In this document: positions 1 to 13,000 of the stretch, in pieces
Layout of the letters: the number at the start of each line of letters is the position of its first letter
Position numbering within the stretch: position 1 is the first letter of the stretch
Assembly (NCBI GenBank): GCA_035041965.1
Contig: JAPYMA010000866.1
Coordinates: forward strand, 1-64,000
Length of the DNA stretch: 64,000 bases
Origin: Anisakis pegreffii
Taxonomy: Eukaryota; Nematoda; Chromadorea; Rhabditida; Anisakidae
Direction: 5' to 3'
Notes under the pieces: generated by a model
Told to the model about the DNA's origin: nothing
The model's input: only the letters and a program-made list of their open reading frames with translations
The model's database searches: none
Position numbers and translations under genes: made by a program

Positions 1-1420
1 TGATATCGATACGTTATATTTTGAAATCGTTGGTTTAATATTTCTGCTTCCTTGAAGTTATCTTCATCCTTGATGTCAGCTGTTATCATCGTCCACAACC
101 ATCGATCGTTATCCATCGAAAACGTCACCATCCATAAAAACATCCATTCAAAAGTCATCCATCATACTCACTGAAAATACGGCAATTCATATCAGATCAC
201 GAGAAATTAACAAGACCAACTGATGATCAAGTCATTTCAAACCACTAAATAACAAATTAAATCACCACATAAATGATTTATTTCCTCACCTTCGACTTGA
301 ATCGACCCACAGTGACAGCATCGTTAAGCTGTCACAGGTTGCTCGATTATCCCCATCTGGAACAGTATTAAATGAATATTGCGCAGTTTCCATCAAGTTC
401 CATTTCAAAACGATCAGAGCAATGCAATGCGATTCTCACGATTCTCCAATATTAGTAAATTATCACCGATTATTAAAAAACTAAAATCGCGAATAAAATA
501 TAGAAATATGTATCGCACATCAACAATCGACCGCATAAACCTTCCATGACAAAAGTAAATGAATGCTGAATAAACACATCAGTAAGGCAGTCACTTTGAA
601 ATGATCTGTGATGATCAATTGGTATGGTACTATTCATGGGAATAGATCAAATGAGTCAAAATTTTTAATAAAATCAAAAATTCATACGAATCAAATGAAG
701 CAATCGTAGAATCATGTTATCAGAATTGAAAGTGATTTAAGTCATCTTGGTGGAGTTAGATGAGAAAAAAATCAATTGACAAGTGGGGTGTCTGCTCTCG
801 TCATCAAGCCGAGAATTGTCGAAATAGCATCGCGAAGACTACTGAGAAGGAAAATAGCATGGGAACATATGAGGAAGTAGAGATGCAGAGCCTTCATCAT
901 TCTGGAGTGTCATGCATCGGATGCGAGCGTGTGTAGGTGTACACGTGCGTGTTTAAAGCATTGTAAGTATGGAACGTCGTTTGACGTTTTTTGATAGACT
1001 GCATTCAGAAGACTATTGCTAAATTTCAATGTACTAAGTAAACAACATCGTAAGATGTTTTGATCTCTAATCATTTATTTGACACTGTACGTTGAAAAAA
1101 TCAAACATTCTGAAATTTACAATTACAATTACAATCACAATACAAACAATTACAGTTAACAATATTCACAAATGAATTTAAGAATGAGCATACATTCTAT
1201 TATAAGTAATGATATCTGGTTACTTTGATAAGATACTGTTCAATCATATCGTAATCATCCTGAATTAAGAACTGATACAATTGAGACGTTCAATATCTTT
1301 ACTTTCTATACAGCCGAATCGCTCTGATGAGCAAATCGTTTTCTAGCAATAAAATATCTAGGTTCGCGCGTTCAAGGAAGGCTACATAATATGAGCTATT
1401 AGTAATGCATAATATGCATC
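1..1420. other. gene-free AT-rich sequence
   Basis: No exon chain or conserved protein is visible in either strand. The stretch is AT-rich unique-looking DNA with stop codons in all frames. At about 1110-1145 there is a short AATTAC/AATCAC-type simple repeat. Satellite-like sequence begins at about 1420. Confidence 0.5.
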
Positions 1421-2030
1421 GATCTATAGTGATCAAATGCATATCAATGAGCACCACATCGCCAGTTCAGATAGCCTTAATCAAATAGCTATAGCTCCTC
1501 AACTAAGCAAGTTCAACCGACAAAATATATATTTTTCTGAATGCAGAGATTCTGCTCGATCGAATGATATACAAAATTGAATATGTTTCCGGGCAAACTT
1601 GAGAAGACGGTAGGCTTGAATGTACCCATATTTCTATAGTAACGAGTTGATCTATAGTGATCAAATGCATATCAATGAGCACCTCAGCGCCAGTTCAGAT
1701 AGCCTTAATCAAATAGCTATAGCTCCTCAACTAAGCGAAATCGCCCGACAAAATGTATACCTTTCTGAACGCAGAGATTCTGCTCGATCGAGCGATGTAA
1801 AGATATTGATATGTTACTTGTCAAAGCTGAGGGTACGGTAGGTTCGAATGTGCCAACCCCTACAGCATCAGAAAAATAGCTATATGTCCTCGAAGAGGCA
1901 AAATTTATCAGGGAATCTTTCACTTTTAGAAAGCCGAGATTCTGCTCGATCGAATGATTTACAAAATTGAATATGTTTCCGGGCAAACTTGAGAAAATGG
2001 TAGGCTTGAATGTACCCATAGCTCATTAGA
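1420..2030 (+). repeat. diverged satellite relic, about 2.5 units
   Basis: The block reads in the same orientation as the large array at 55.4-64.0 kb. Two starts of the motif CTATAGTGATCAAATGCAT, at about 1425 and 1653, are roughly 228 bp apart. Each is followed by the shared blocks AGCTCCTCAACTAAGC, GATTCTGCTCGATCGA and GTTTCCGGGCAAACTTGAGAA. This variant is closest to the older, inverted block at 54.1-55.37 kb, not to the homogenised 586-bp array. Short open frames here (for example 1620-1841) are by-products of the repeat. Confidence 0.85.
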
Positions 2031-2394
2031 AAACTTCCTCAAGCGAATGTTTTTTAGAGTAAGGAATTCTTCTATCATACCAATCAACTTAAGTATGTGG
2101 ATTTTCTGTTTTTCTGATTGGTGATATCCACATTCCAGCCCTAATGCCCCAATTTTCATACGCGTTTCCTTCATCATTATTCTGCCGATTTCATACATTG
2201 TGCTATTCTTTTTATGTATTCTTTTGAAACCATCTAATAATTGTTCACTCGGAGTTTTGAACTGATTGCAAGTCGTAATTTCTTCTGAACGGGTTCAATC
2301 TTGCTGTTAAGAGTACTGGAATGCTTCATCTGGAGGCATTTTTCTCGCCTCATGTCTCTCGAAACGCCATATTTTTGTCTTTTCCGTGATCCGT

Positions 2395-2720
2395 TCGCCA
2401 AACCGAGTTGATCAGTACCAAAATTCTCGAAAAAGGAGGAAAGAAATTTTCCGCGAAAAACCCTGATTATACCCCTTACGATCTCAAAATCGGGATTTTC
2501 GAGATATCATATCTTCGCTCCAGATTAACATTTCAAGACGTTCTAAACGGCTTTGAGGCGACCTTCACCATTTAAGTAAAAACATTGCAAGAGTTATTCC
2601 GATTGACCAACGGAAACCGGCTTTTCGAGACCCCAAAAACTGCAAAAATCGTCATTTCTGGATTTTCGGCTGATGAAATCATTTTTTGCAAGTTTCACAA
2701 ATTTTATCCCAATCGAACCG
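2395..2720 (+). repeat. dispersed repeat block, copy 1
   Basis: About 325 bp that recur at 7905-8220 in the same orientation, at roughly 75-80% identity by eye. Shared landmarks are GATCTCAAAATCGGGATTTT, GACCCCAAAAACTGCAAAAATCG (one mismatch), GGATTTTCGGC and CATTTTTTGCAA. In both places satellite-like sequence follows within about 100 bp, so the pair behaves as one composite repeat. No reading frame is conserved between the copies. Confidence 0.8.
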
Positions 2721-2822
2721 GAATGAAGCCGTTAATATGATGAAATACGAATCAGCCCTCTATCTGCAGTCATTCTTGTGTTATTACCACAAAACCCCTC
2801 CGCCTACTGCTGATATGAACGT

Positions 2823-3275
2823 ACTGATTGCTCTATAGTGATCAATTTGTATAAATGAGCGCGACTGCGCTATAGAATTGAGACTATCTCCAGAAAATGA
2901 CTATGTCTGCTCAGGATAACAAAATCGCTCGACAAAATATATATTTTTCTGAGTGAGGAGATCCAGTTGGATCGACTGATGCAAAAAAATTCATATGTTA
3001 GTGGGCAAACTTGAGCTTACGGTAGCCTTGAAGGTAACACCCGAGATAGCATGAATAAAATGCCTATATCTCCTCGACTAAGCCGAATTGCTCAGAAAAA
3101 ATTTTAATATTCTTAATCTAGAGGTTCTGCTGGATCGAACGGTGAAAAGAAGTTCGCATTTTCCGAGCAAACCTGAGAAGACGGTTAGCTCGAAGATCGC
3201 AATCCACCTATTGCTAATATGAACGTATTGATTGCTCTATAGTGATCAGTTTGTATGAATGAGCGCGACTGGTAC
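2823..3275 (+). repeat. satellite-like segment beside the dispersed repeat, copy 1
   Basis: Starts with GCTCTATAGTGATCA, carries GTTGGATCGACTGATGC and GCTGGATCGAACGG (variants of the CTCGATCGA block of the big array), and ends with a second GCTCTATAGTGATCA at about 3235. It matches 8275-8690 block by block, and 30990-31335 in reverse orientation. It is a separate subfamily from the 1420-2030 relic: it has GAGCGCGACTG where the array has GAGCGACTCAGCGC. Confidence 0.8.
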
Positions 3276-4496
3276 TGACTGATTGATTCATTTGATCACC
3301 GCTGATCACATTGCTCATAATATTCATTCAGTTTTTCATTCAGTACTCATTTATTTCTGTTCCATATGTTTCGCACGGTAGGCTGGTGCGGTGTATGTGT
3401 ACGTTTTGCATGATACTACTTGGCGTAAAATTCGCTAATGCGCCATCTATGTTATGTGCTCAGATCGGTCTAACTTTTTAGCTTTATTGGTATTATACTG
3501 TTTGATGGGTCGATTATTTCATAAACTGAGGGGGTTATGAGAAGGGGATAAGTTCCGTCAGGGAAGATTATCTGGGCCTGGTCTTTGAGTTTAAATGACG
3601 AAATAAGCTGATATTTGACAGGCTTAAATGATATCTTATTAATTCATCATCATCGCTATATTAGTTATAGAACGTTGATAACGTTGAGAATAATTTATTG
3701 TTAGGAAATGTTTTATGAATTAATATTCTATTGAACTGCATTTGATGCAAACTGCGAATCAGTTACTTAATATTGCACAGTTATGAAGATGAGTGGGTGA
3801 TCAAGCTGCTGTAGTTTTAGCGCTCCAGCTGCTGTTGAGGAACTGAATCATTTTTTGTGGTGATTTAATTTGTTATTTGTTGGCTCAAAATGACTTTATT
3901 ATCAATTAGTCCTGCAAATTTTTCCCAATTTAACATGATTCTACCGAATATTCAGTGGTATGGTGAAACGAATGCATCCATCACTGATAGTGAGTGTTCA
4001 ATCCTGACTAGAACTGAATATTCAATCGCAGTTGTGTTGCTGTAGCCTATGAAATAGCTGCGTGATGGTAATGTTAGTATATTCGGCAATATAACAATGT
4101 GGTATACGGTGGAAATGATACATCTTGTGAAAATTATACCGTTGTTCAATTGCAGGTAAAATGTGTTTGCTGGCGCGGTTATAGACGAGCATCAACTGGA
4201 TATGAGGATCGATGGCGATGGCCCAGCGGCATTACATGGTCGTGATGGTAACAGCAGCAACATTTATGATCAGTTAGCAACAGCTACCGTAATATTACCA
4301 GCAATAACAACTATATGGCCAACAAATACGAGCAATACGAAGCGACAACTAACAAATCCGATGCACGAGGAAGCGTCAGATAGGAATTTGAAATTTATTT
4401 TTGTAGTTCTTCTCCTTTCCATTAGGATTCGATTCAGAGGATGTTTAGTTACATGCATAACCTGACGCAGTAACTAGTAAAGTCAAGGCTGAGAAA
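3276..4496. other. no gene recognised
   Basis: AT-rich sequence without a convincing coding signal. A 100-codon open frame at 4163-4465 has no recognisable domain, no splice partner and an overlapping antisense open frame, so I do not call it. Confidence 0.4.
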
Positions 4497-5506
4497 CAAG
4501 CTCTCGGAACTCATCGCTTCTTGGAGACAGAGGTATCACATGAGATAATGCTTAGTTAGTTGCGGGAGGAGCTCTGACTGGTGTTGTTAATAACTGCACT
4601 GGCATATGATAACAAGAAAACTGTCCCTCTAAAAATGAGTTTCACTAACGTAGGGTATGAATCGCCTTATGAAGTTAGCGGTAGGTCTGGAAAGTTCGCC
4701 TGGACCACTCATCCTGTAGAGCCGAGCTGCTGTATGGGTGACTCGAAGACCTCCCTCGTAGTGTTATTTAGTGACAGTTAGGCTGTGTTGCAATGATAGA
4801 TTGCGTGTAGCCAATGGTCATATTAAAAATGCAAATTTTGGTTGCGTGGGTGATCCCAACCCGTCGAGCTGCCAACAAGAGGGGCTAGATTTAGGTAAAT
4901 GCGACAGGCGTTCCCCGCCTACTGGCAGTCTCGGCGAATCGGGGAGAAACAACTCAAAATATGTTAGCGATATTTACCCGAGTATCGCTAGCATTCATTC
5001 TTCGGAACATATGACGGGCGTTCCCGGCCCGGGAAAGGCGCCGATTTGACCGGGGATAGGGAATGCGCGTAAGTTGGCCTGAGTAGTGTCTTTAGGCATT
5101 TGCTCAGGTAACGGGGGTTCCCGGACCCACTGTGCGCTCTTTCCCTTAACAGGGGAGAATTGTCATCGGGTTGACCATTGGCTGCATACATGAAGTCATT
5201 TCACTCAGCTTAAATGTTGCTAAATGCATTATAAGGGGAAAGCTCTCAGGTGTTTGTGGTTACTCGCCGAAGCTTATCTATTAGCTAGTGTCATGATGGC
5301 ATTCATACAATTCTATGATGATATCCTTATGTCCCTTGCCAGTGTAGTTATCATTCATCACTAGTGCTACTAAGATACTCGATAAGTTCAAACAATCCAT
5401 TCGATTGGGATAAGAAGTACTATACCCTCTTCATTTGGAGATAGGTTTTCAATGAACACCAACTTCCGATGTTTATCTTTAGCAGTTGACTAATTCCGAG
5501 AGCTTG
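4497..5506. mobile_element. candidate 1-kb non-autonomous element with inverted ends, copy A
   Basis: The left end (4497-4510, CAAGCTCTCGGAAC) and right end (5492-5506, ATTCCGAGAGCTTG) are near-perfect inverse complements. The centre (about 4840-5170) is clearly richer in G+C than its surroundings and has strong small hairpins, such as GTTCCCGGCCCGGGAA near 5018. A second, deleted copy follows directly. No transposase frame is present, so if mobile it would be non-autonomous. I could not define a target-site duplication. It could instead be part of an LTR or an ordinary local duplication. Confidence 0.5.
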
Positions 5507-5547
5507 AATCTTAGTCTGAAGTTATCGCATTAAAAATAACGTATTAG

Positions 5548-5926
5548 TTAGTTTGCGGGAGAGGTAACTTCAGGTATTGATAATGGCTGCACTGGCATAT
5601 CAAAAGAAGAAAATGTTCCCTAAAAATTGAGTTTCACTAACGTAGGGTATGAAATGCCTTATGAAGTTAGCGGTAGGTCTGGAAAGTTCGCCTGGACCGC
5701 TCACCTGTAGAGTCGAGTCGCTGACTGGTGACTCGAAGTCTCAGGTGTTTGTGGTTACTCGCCGAAGCTTATCTATTAGCTAGTGTCATGATGGCATTCA
5801 TACAATTCTATGATGATATCCTTATGTCCCTTGCCAGTGCAGTTATTGTCTGTCATAAGTGGTAATAAGGTATATTTGATAAGTCATCGCTTCTGTTATT
5901 AATAACTGACCAGTTTCGAGAGCTTG
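5548..5926. repeat. internally deleted tandem copy B of the 4.5-kb element
   Basis: 5548-5748 repeats about 4555-4749 and 5738-5848 repeats about 5240-5345 nearly base for base. The roughly 490-bp GC-rich centre of copy A is missing, so GACTCGAAG runs straight into TCTCAGGTGTTTGTGG. The copy ends with GTTTCGAGAGCTTG (5913-5926), a variant of the right inverted end of copy A. The order and the single clean deletion fit a duplication followed by loss of the hairpin-rich centre. Confidence 0.7.
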
Positions 5927-7904
5927 TATCATGGGCTAGGATTGAATAGGATGACTGTGGTTTGATCTGTGCATGGAGGTTAGAATTTTCTCTTGGCTGC
6001 TAGCATAGTGTCTTCTCAGGGTTGGAATAAGTTGATGTGTAAGTTATAAAGACAGTTAGTGTTTTTGAAGGAGCGTTTTCGGGGTAACATCATGAAGTTT
6101 TCTCAAACTTTATCATTCGAGTACTCAGTTGATAACATAAGTAGTTGAAAGCCAGGTAACCGTCCTCGGATTGCTCTTATACCTTATAGAGAAACCATGA
6201 CCTGAGTCAAGTTTCACTTAGTATTAGCTTCACTTGAAACTACTTTTGAGTTGAACCGTGATGATTGCAGCTGACTTGATTTGATCTCGCTTCCATGATA
6301 TTCTGTCAGAAGTTGTTCCTATTGTGCTATTTCGGGTTGTGCGTTTGGATATGGGCATTCAAATCTGTTGTTAATATGAATATTTGCTTGATTATCCTAT
6401 TGCTGTTGTTGTTGCTTATGTAACTACTTCGCGTTGCTGTTTATATGATTGTTTCATGCGGTCATCACCTCTCGTTGATCATTATCGTGTTTTTGGTGCT
6501 GTCATGCCAGGCATAATGGAGGGAAACATCGCTAGGCATGGTTCGGTGGCATTCCATGAGTGAGGTAGAATCGCAAAATGCATAGGCACCCTGCACGAAG
6601 CCTCCGGGTATAATTCGATGTCACATATCAGAGTCAGGCTCGAGTTTGATGCTCTATCCTGGAAGCAAGCTCACAAATTTGCTGTAATTGGGATATATTT
6701 GAAAATGCCAATGATGCGTGGCGTGACAGCTGCATAAATGTTTTTCCACGTGTTACCACACATTAAACAAGCTGTCGGCATCTACCGTTTTAATGAGTTC
6801 AGAATTGTCATGACGGCAGCTAGTGTAGTTTCATACCAGTAACTTTGTAGCAATTCAACTGCTGCATAGGGTGTGATTTTACCCTTACTTCTTGCATCGT
6901 AGTTGGGAAAGAAAGACTTGAAACTGAAGGGGTTTTCGAAATGTCGATTTGAGAAGCAACTGCAACACACTGTTAGAGATATAGCGAAGTATGACTGAAA
7001 TGACCAATCAAAGATTCAGGAAATTTTCATGAGATCGTCACACATATCTTAGGGCATAGTGAAACAAGTCTGGAGCAATGATTCAGATTGTTTCGAGAAA
7101 CATGATGGTATGACACTAGACTAGGGTGATGGATTCGCTTGAAAGGAAACAGGGTTCATGAAAAACCATTCTTCAAACGTCGTTTAGCACAGAGTAGGGA
7201 TGGAGAAGCAACAAGGAATAAAGCATTTATAGTGTGACGTTTAATCCATGCTAGGGTGAAACACATGATGAGATCAGAAGGCCTGAATGATCATCAGTGT
7301 TTAACAGTTAGGGGTTTGCACAGAAAAGGCTGCTGTCTATGACTTCTGGTCATATTTTCCGTTGTGTACAGTGTGTCATCGAAAAAACCTCGGTTTCTCC
7401 TGGGACGCCGTGGGCGAGGTTTCGGATCAAGATCTCGCATTGTATCTGGTTTGCTGAGTTGCTGATTTGAGAATTGCAAGGAAATGAACGATTACTCTTG
7501 CAAATACTATAAGAAATCGTTGGGTTTCAGTCGTGTTTAGGTTGTTTTCATAGGTATGATTGATTAGGTTTGAAATTGGTGAGAATTACGTCAATTATTC
7601 ATTACAAACTGATTATTTATTTTTGCAAAATAGCAGGATACAGTTTGATGCAGTTATTTTACCGCGGAGGTACTTAAATCTATCGCACAAAAAGGCTAGA
7701 ATCGAGCGAAATCCCCTTTCTCTGATATTTTCCTTTTCTTTCTTTAAACAATTTAAAATCTATTGACAAAGGCTAGAATCAACATGACTGTAAGCGTGCA
7801 TAGTTTCGGACGTTATACTCCCGTTCACAACGACAAAATACCAATATCGTAATGCAAAAATCGTGTTGTTTTTTTTGAACGAGGGTACCAATGAGGGTAT
7901 CGAA
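5927..7904. other. no gene recognised
   Basis: No exon chain, RNA gene or longer repeat was recognised on either strand. Only short isolated open frames occur (60-70 codons), none with a recognisable motif. A short (GTT)n-like tract lies at about 6402-6415. Confidence 0.4.
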
Positions 7905-8220
7905 TCGATCGGTACCAGAATAATCGAAAAAGGAGCAAAAATATTTGCGGCGAAGTAGCTCTGATCATACCCATTACGATCTCAAAATCGGGATTTTGGC
8001 GATGTCATATCTCAGCTCCTGATTGACATTTCGAGACGATCTAAACGGGTTCGAGGTGACCACGACCATCTGAGTAAGAATGTCGCAAGAACTATTCAGA
8101 TCGAGCAATGAAAACCCACCTCTCCAGACCCCAAAAACCGCAAAAATCGTCATTTTAGGATTTTCGGCCGATGGAGTCATTTTTTGCAAATTTCTCAACT
8201 TTCATACCAATCGAACCGGG
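7905..8220 (+). repeat. dispersed repeat block, copy 2
   Basis: Second copy of the block at 2395-2720, same orientation. It keeps CTCAAAATCGGGATTTT, AGACCCCAAAAACCGCAAAA, GGATTTTCGGCCGATG and TTTTTTGCAAATTTC. The differences are spread evenly, as expected of an old repeat and not of a recent segmental copy. Confidence 0.8.
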
Positions 8221-8274
8221 AAATCCTGTTCCACTCGGTTTTGAAGCATAATCGATGATCGCAATCTGCCTATT

Positions 8275-8690
8275 GCTAATGATCAATTTGTATAAGTGAG
8301 CGCGACTGCGCTATCGAATTGAGATAGATCTGAGTAAATGGCTGTAGCTCCTCAGAAAAGCAAGATGGGTCGACATAATACATGTTACTCTGAATGAGGA
8401 GATCCAGCTGGATCGACTGACGCAAAAAAATCATATGTTAGTTGGCAAACTTGAGATTACTGTAGCCTTGAAGTCGGCACCCGAGATAGCATTAATAAAA
8501 TGCCTATATCTCTTCAACTAAGCCAAACTGCTTGGTAAAATTTAGAATATTCGGAATCTGGGAGTTATGCTGGATCGAACAGCGAAGAGAAATTCACATG
8601 TTCCCAGGCAAACCTGAGAAGATGGTTAGCTCAAAGATCGCAAACATCCTATTGCTGTCTGAACGTATTGGTTGCTCTATAGTGATACTC
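8275..8690 (+). repeat. satellite-like segment beside the dispersed repeat, copy 2
   Basis: Matches 2823-3275 along its length: GAGCGCGACTGCGCTAT, GAGGAGATCCAGCTGGATCG, CACCCGAGATAGCAT, AAATGCCTATATCTC and AACCTGAGAAGATGG, ending in TTGCTCTATAGTGAT. It again lies directly downstream of the 2395/7905-type block, which supports treating the two parts as one composite element. Confidence 0.8.
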
Positions 8691-10063
8691 TATGTTCTGT
8701 TGCTTGAAAATTGCTCAATATCACAGATGCTATTCTGACATTAGGGAATCTTATGAAGTCGCTTTTGTAAGGAAGTAGCGTGTTGCCGGATAAACCTGGG
8801 GATGCAGGTAGTTTAGGAATGGTACTCATTATAATGTATCATAAACATAGTGCTTCAATTCATATAGAAAGGGTTCTTATAAGAAGGGACAATGAGTTAA
8901 TTGCTGAGAAGGAGTTTGGGCATCTCAGGCGAGAATTGGTGTGGTCGGCAAACTAACATTTCGTTCCGTTTTTAACTGAGGTTTGTACAGTCGATGAATA
9001 TTGTTCTAAGAATACTTGTTTCATTAGAAAAAAAATCTCTTTCTTTCATGCCACACAGAATTTTTCAACCGATTTGCTCCTGGTGTAGAGTGTGGAAACA
9101 GTGAGTTGTTGTGAGTGGTTAATGACGGCCCGCCGGACCATCGAAGGGTGTAATAGGGTTTTCAGTCATGAGAAACACTCATTTACATCATTCGCTTATC
9201 ATAAAATGCTTTCTTTAATTGGGTACTAGGACGGAACCGAATGCTTCTAACAATAAGAACTCTTTGATGTCCAATCGAATACCACATATGCTACGTTACA
9301 ATTATTAGGGTTTATGATATCTAGATTTCATCACCCAAAAAACTTACGAATTTCTTTCACGTTTGTGATAAGGTTTCCAACCGAATCGCTTAACGTTTCA
9401 TCTGAATCAAAAACGAATCCAGAATCGCTCAGTAAAGAAAGGGAAAAAGTCGAAATTGAAACATTTTCGGTTATTTTTTCATTCCAATACTGAGTACTTT
9501 CCAACGTAATTTTGTTTCAATAATTACCGGTCAAGAAAAGATTTTCGAATCTGATACTGAACGCTACTAAAATTCCAAAAAAAATTCTTTCACCCAATTT
9601 TAATTTTTCACCCATTCTGTTCGGTAACGAATATAAACTAGGATGGATGCTTAAAACTTGAAACTAAAATGAGAATAGAATTTCCTCCTATCGACTGATG
9701 GAAAATTGAGTGTTCAACAATATCGTACTATTCTTTTGAAAATTTTATTGTTTTCAGCATCACAGAGCAACAATTAACAAAAATCTAAACAACTCAACAA
9801 CAATAGAAAATTTAATTACATCATAAACATCTAAACACTCCACTGATTGAATATATCAGTTACAATTTATTTTGCAGATTCAGTGCATTTACAGTATAAA
9901 AGAATGTTCTAAAAAACTACTTCGCATGTAAAATTATCCGAATGCAGACACGTAAGAATATACATTCTTAAATAAAAGCTCTCATTATGCAACCAAGCAT
10001 ATGGATTTATGAGCACTGCCTAACACTGATAACAAGTCCAAAAAAGACATCTCAATATCACAT
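8691..10063. other. 3' flank of the mtIF2 gene, no gene recognised
   Basis: AT-rich sequence with no exon-like region. A TTTATT at about 9866-9871 reads AATAAA on the minus strand, about 195 bases past the mtIF2 stop, and could serve as its polyadenylation signal. That assignment is by position only. Confidence 0.35.
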
Positions 10064-13000
10064 TTAGAATCCTGGAGGGTTCCAATTGATAGTTTGCTTT
10101 ACGGTGACCTTCTCAAAAACGTTGATAACATCATCCGTTTCGAATCGAACACTTTTATCAGCCAACGCTACTCCAACCTCTTGGTTCGTTTTTGCCGATG
10201 TCACTACCTATGAGAATAAACGATTTTGCACAATATTCTGTTATAACTTGAATCCATAAAAAATCCAAAGCATATTATAGATATACTTTTGAAAGCCACA
10301 CGTATGCGCAAGAAAGTGATATCAGATTAAAAAACGAGAAAAGTAATGCAAAACATGATTTACTGAGATAATTTGAAGACCAGTTCTTGCCTATCAATAA
10401 AAAGATAACACAATCACCTCAGATTCACATTTCATCGACTCAATACTTCCTTCATAATAAACTGTACTACCTCGCTGGAACTGATAGATGCAAGACCTAA
10501 ACACAGAGTTCATAATTGACGAGCACAAAAATTACTTCATCCAAAATTATAATCATTGAGAAATTTTCGCTTCATTCGGAAAAGCAAAATTTTTCAACTA
10601 GGTTCTATCAATACGATCGACTCGACTCGCCTTGTGAAATTCCCCCAAACCACTCGAATACCGGCAATAGGTTGTTTTTTTCGACCTCGATCCGATAGCA
10701 AAAATTCTTTCAGTATTCGACCTTCGGCCACTTGCTTGAGTTCGGTCTTGTCGGGAAGACATGCCGATAGACGAAATTTTAAATCCTCCACCAAGCGGTA
10801 GATTACGTTGAATGATTCAACTGTAACGCTCAAGCGTTCTGCCAGACGTCTCATCGGCGCATTCAAATTCGTGTTGAAACAATAGATTATGGCTGAAAGA
10901 TGAACTACGTTCATTTACGAAATGAACCTTTCATATGTTAATTGTTCAATTTTTGTAAGGCACATGCCCGTTGTTGATTACGATTCAGCTCGCTGTGCTC
11001 GAAAAAGAAAATAAAAGCAAACACAATCAAACACATGATAACCTCCGGTTTCTTTTGCTAATTCGATGTCTTTTTCACAAGGTGGTCCAACACTGAAGTC
11101 CACCAACTGAAGCTCAACTTCTTCCGAATTGTACGTTTCCAATACTTTCAACAGTGCCTCCAGAGTACCATCAACATCACTGTGAATCATCAGTTTCAAG
11201 CATAACTTCCCATCGTCCGTTTCTTTCTTCAGTCGATGTTCCTTAAGAATGAAAAGAATTCAATTTTTTAGTAAATAGATAAATAAACTAACCAATAATG
11301 TTTAAGTGTGATGAATTGCGTAGAACAAAGAATAAAATTCAGAAATTTAATGCTTTCCAAATGAGCAAATGAAATGGAGTGAGGGTTTCCACTTTTCATC
11401 AACTAACCTTATGCACCAACTTCCTTAATGTTGATCCATACCTAGCGCCTTTGTCCAACAGTTTTTGACGATTCTCCAAATAAACTTTACGCTCAGCCTC
11501 TCGTTGTGCTTCGATTACCTCCCAAAACACACAGAAAAAATTACCGAAAATTAGATATCGAAAAAAAAACACCACATAATGAAATAAGCTAAATAATTCA
11601 CTTCACAATCAGTAAAAGTTATTCTAACTTTTACTTATTGAAGTGAATTATTTAGCTGAATTCAACAATGAAATTGTGAAGTGAAGTGAAATTCAACAAT
11701 GAAAATGCATTTTCTAAGTCAGCAATAATCATCTCTAAATAAAATCAAGCAATACTTATTGGTTGAAGTTGAATTATTTTACAATTACATCTATTCATCT
11801 TCAACATTTCCAGTGAGCAAATATAAAATAGAAGTAAAAAAAATTTTTAATAGAAAATAGATACCCAATCCTCCATCGCTTTTTGCTCCATTTTCTGGGA
11901 TAATCGATGATTGATGACTCGTTGAGCTTTATGTTCGTTGTCAACCTCCAGAATCTTTTCACCAGGTGACGGTAAGCTATCACGCCATCCAGCAACACGC
12001 ACTGGCTCACTTGGACCTGCCTCGCTCATTATTCGATTATACTCATCGGTCATTAAGCGAACCTTGAAATTCCAAACACAGTTATGAGACACTTGAACTG
12101 CTCAACTGCTCGAAGATGGCCCATTATAAATACTCCGTTTCTCAAGCCAAATTACGGCGAATTGGTTAAAACGACCGAAGTTGCAAACTTTAGTGTAGGT
12201 GCCTAACAAAACTAACTTAAAACTTGTATAAAATCAATTCGATGCAATCTGCATTCTTTGATCGTAATGCAAGACGATGACCACAATTAGTCGCATAAGG
12301 TGATGAAAAATTCAATTGGAGGATTAAAATCTACATTTGTAGCAAGTCTTCATAAAAAGATTCACCTTCGCCCATGCGGTACCAGCCACCAGAACATTTC
12401 CTTTTTTCAGTGTACCTCTTTGCACGATCATTGTGCATACTTTACCAACGCCTAGAACACTGCCAACTATTCAGGGAAACAAAGACATGCAACGGTTCCT
12501 CCTGGAAGCCTCCTTCACATGCTCGTTTCAGTCACTCATGAAAATTTCCTCAATCAATTACATGAAACATTCAGAAATGGAGTGGATCTGAACAGAATCA
12601 TATTGAGACAATCTCTACACCAACGACGACATTACAAAATTCACCTTGAACAGTCGTTGATTCGATGACCACTCCCTCCACTGGTCCTTTACTTGTCGAT
12701 CGCAAATTCATATCTTCTGCTTGCAACAAAATTGCATCCTCAAATTAATCAATCAGTTAATTGATCAATTACCTACAAAATCACTGCAAAGTCATCTTCC
12801 TGCCCATCTCCTCAAATGAGACTATCCAATTCTCGAACAAAACCATGAACATTATCCATCGCATCGTTTCATTTCTCATGAATCCACAATTCGCTATCTT
12901 CTTTCATCTCTTCAAAAGTACTCTATCGTTTCGAACAAATTCTTCCAACCTCTTGCACAGATCCTCCAAACGTTCAACGGTCTCACTCACCTTCAATGCA

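Noticed and set aside
4163..4465. 100-codon open frame on the plus strand
   Set aside because: No domain, no splice partners, and an antisense open frame of similar length overlaps it.
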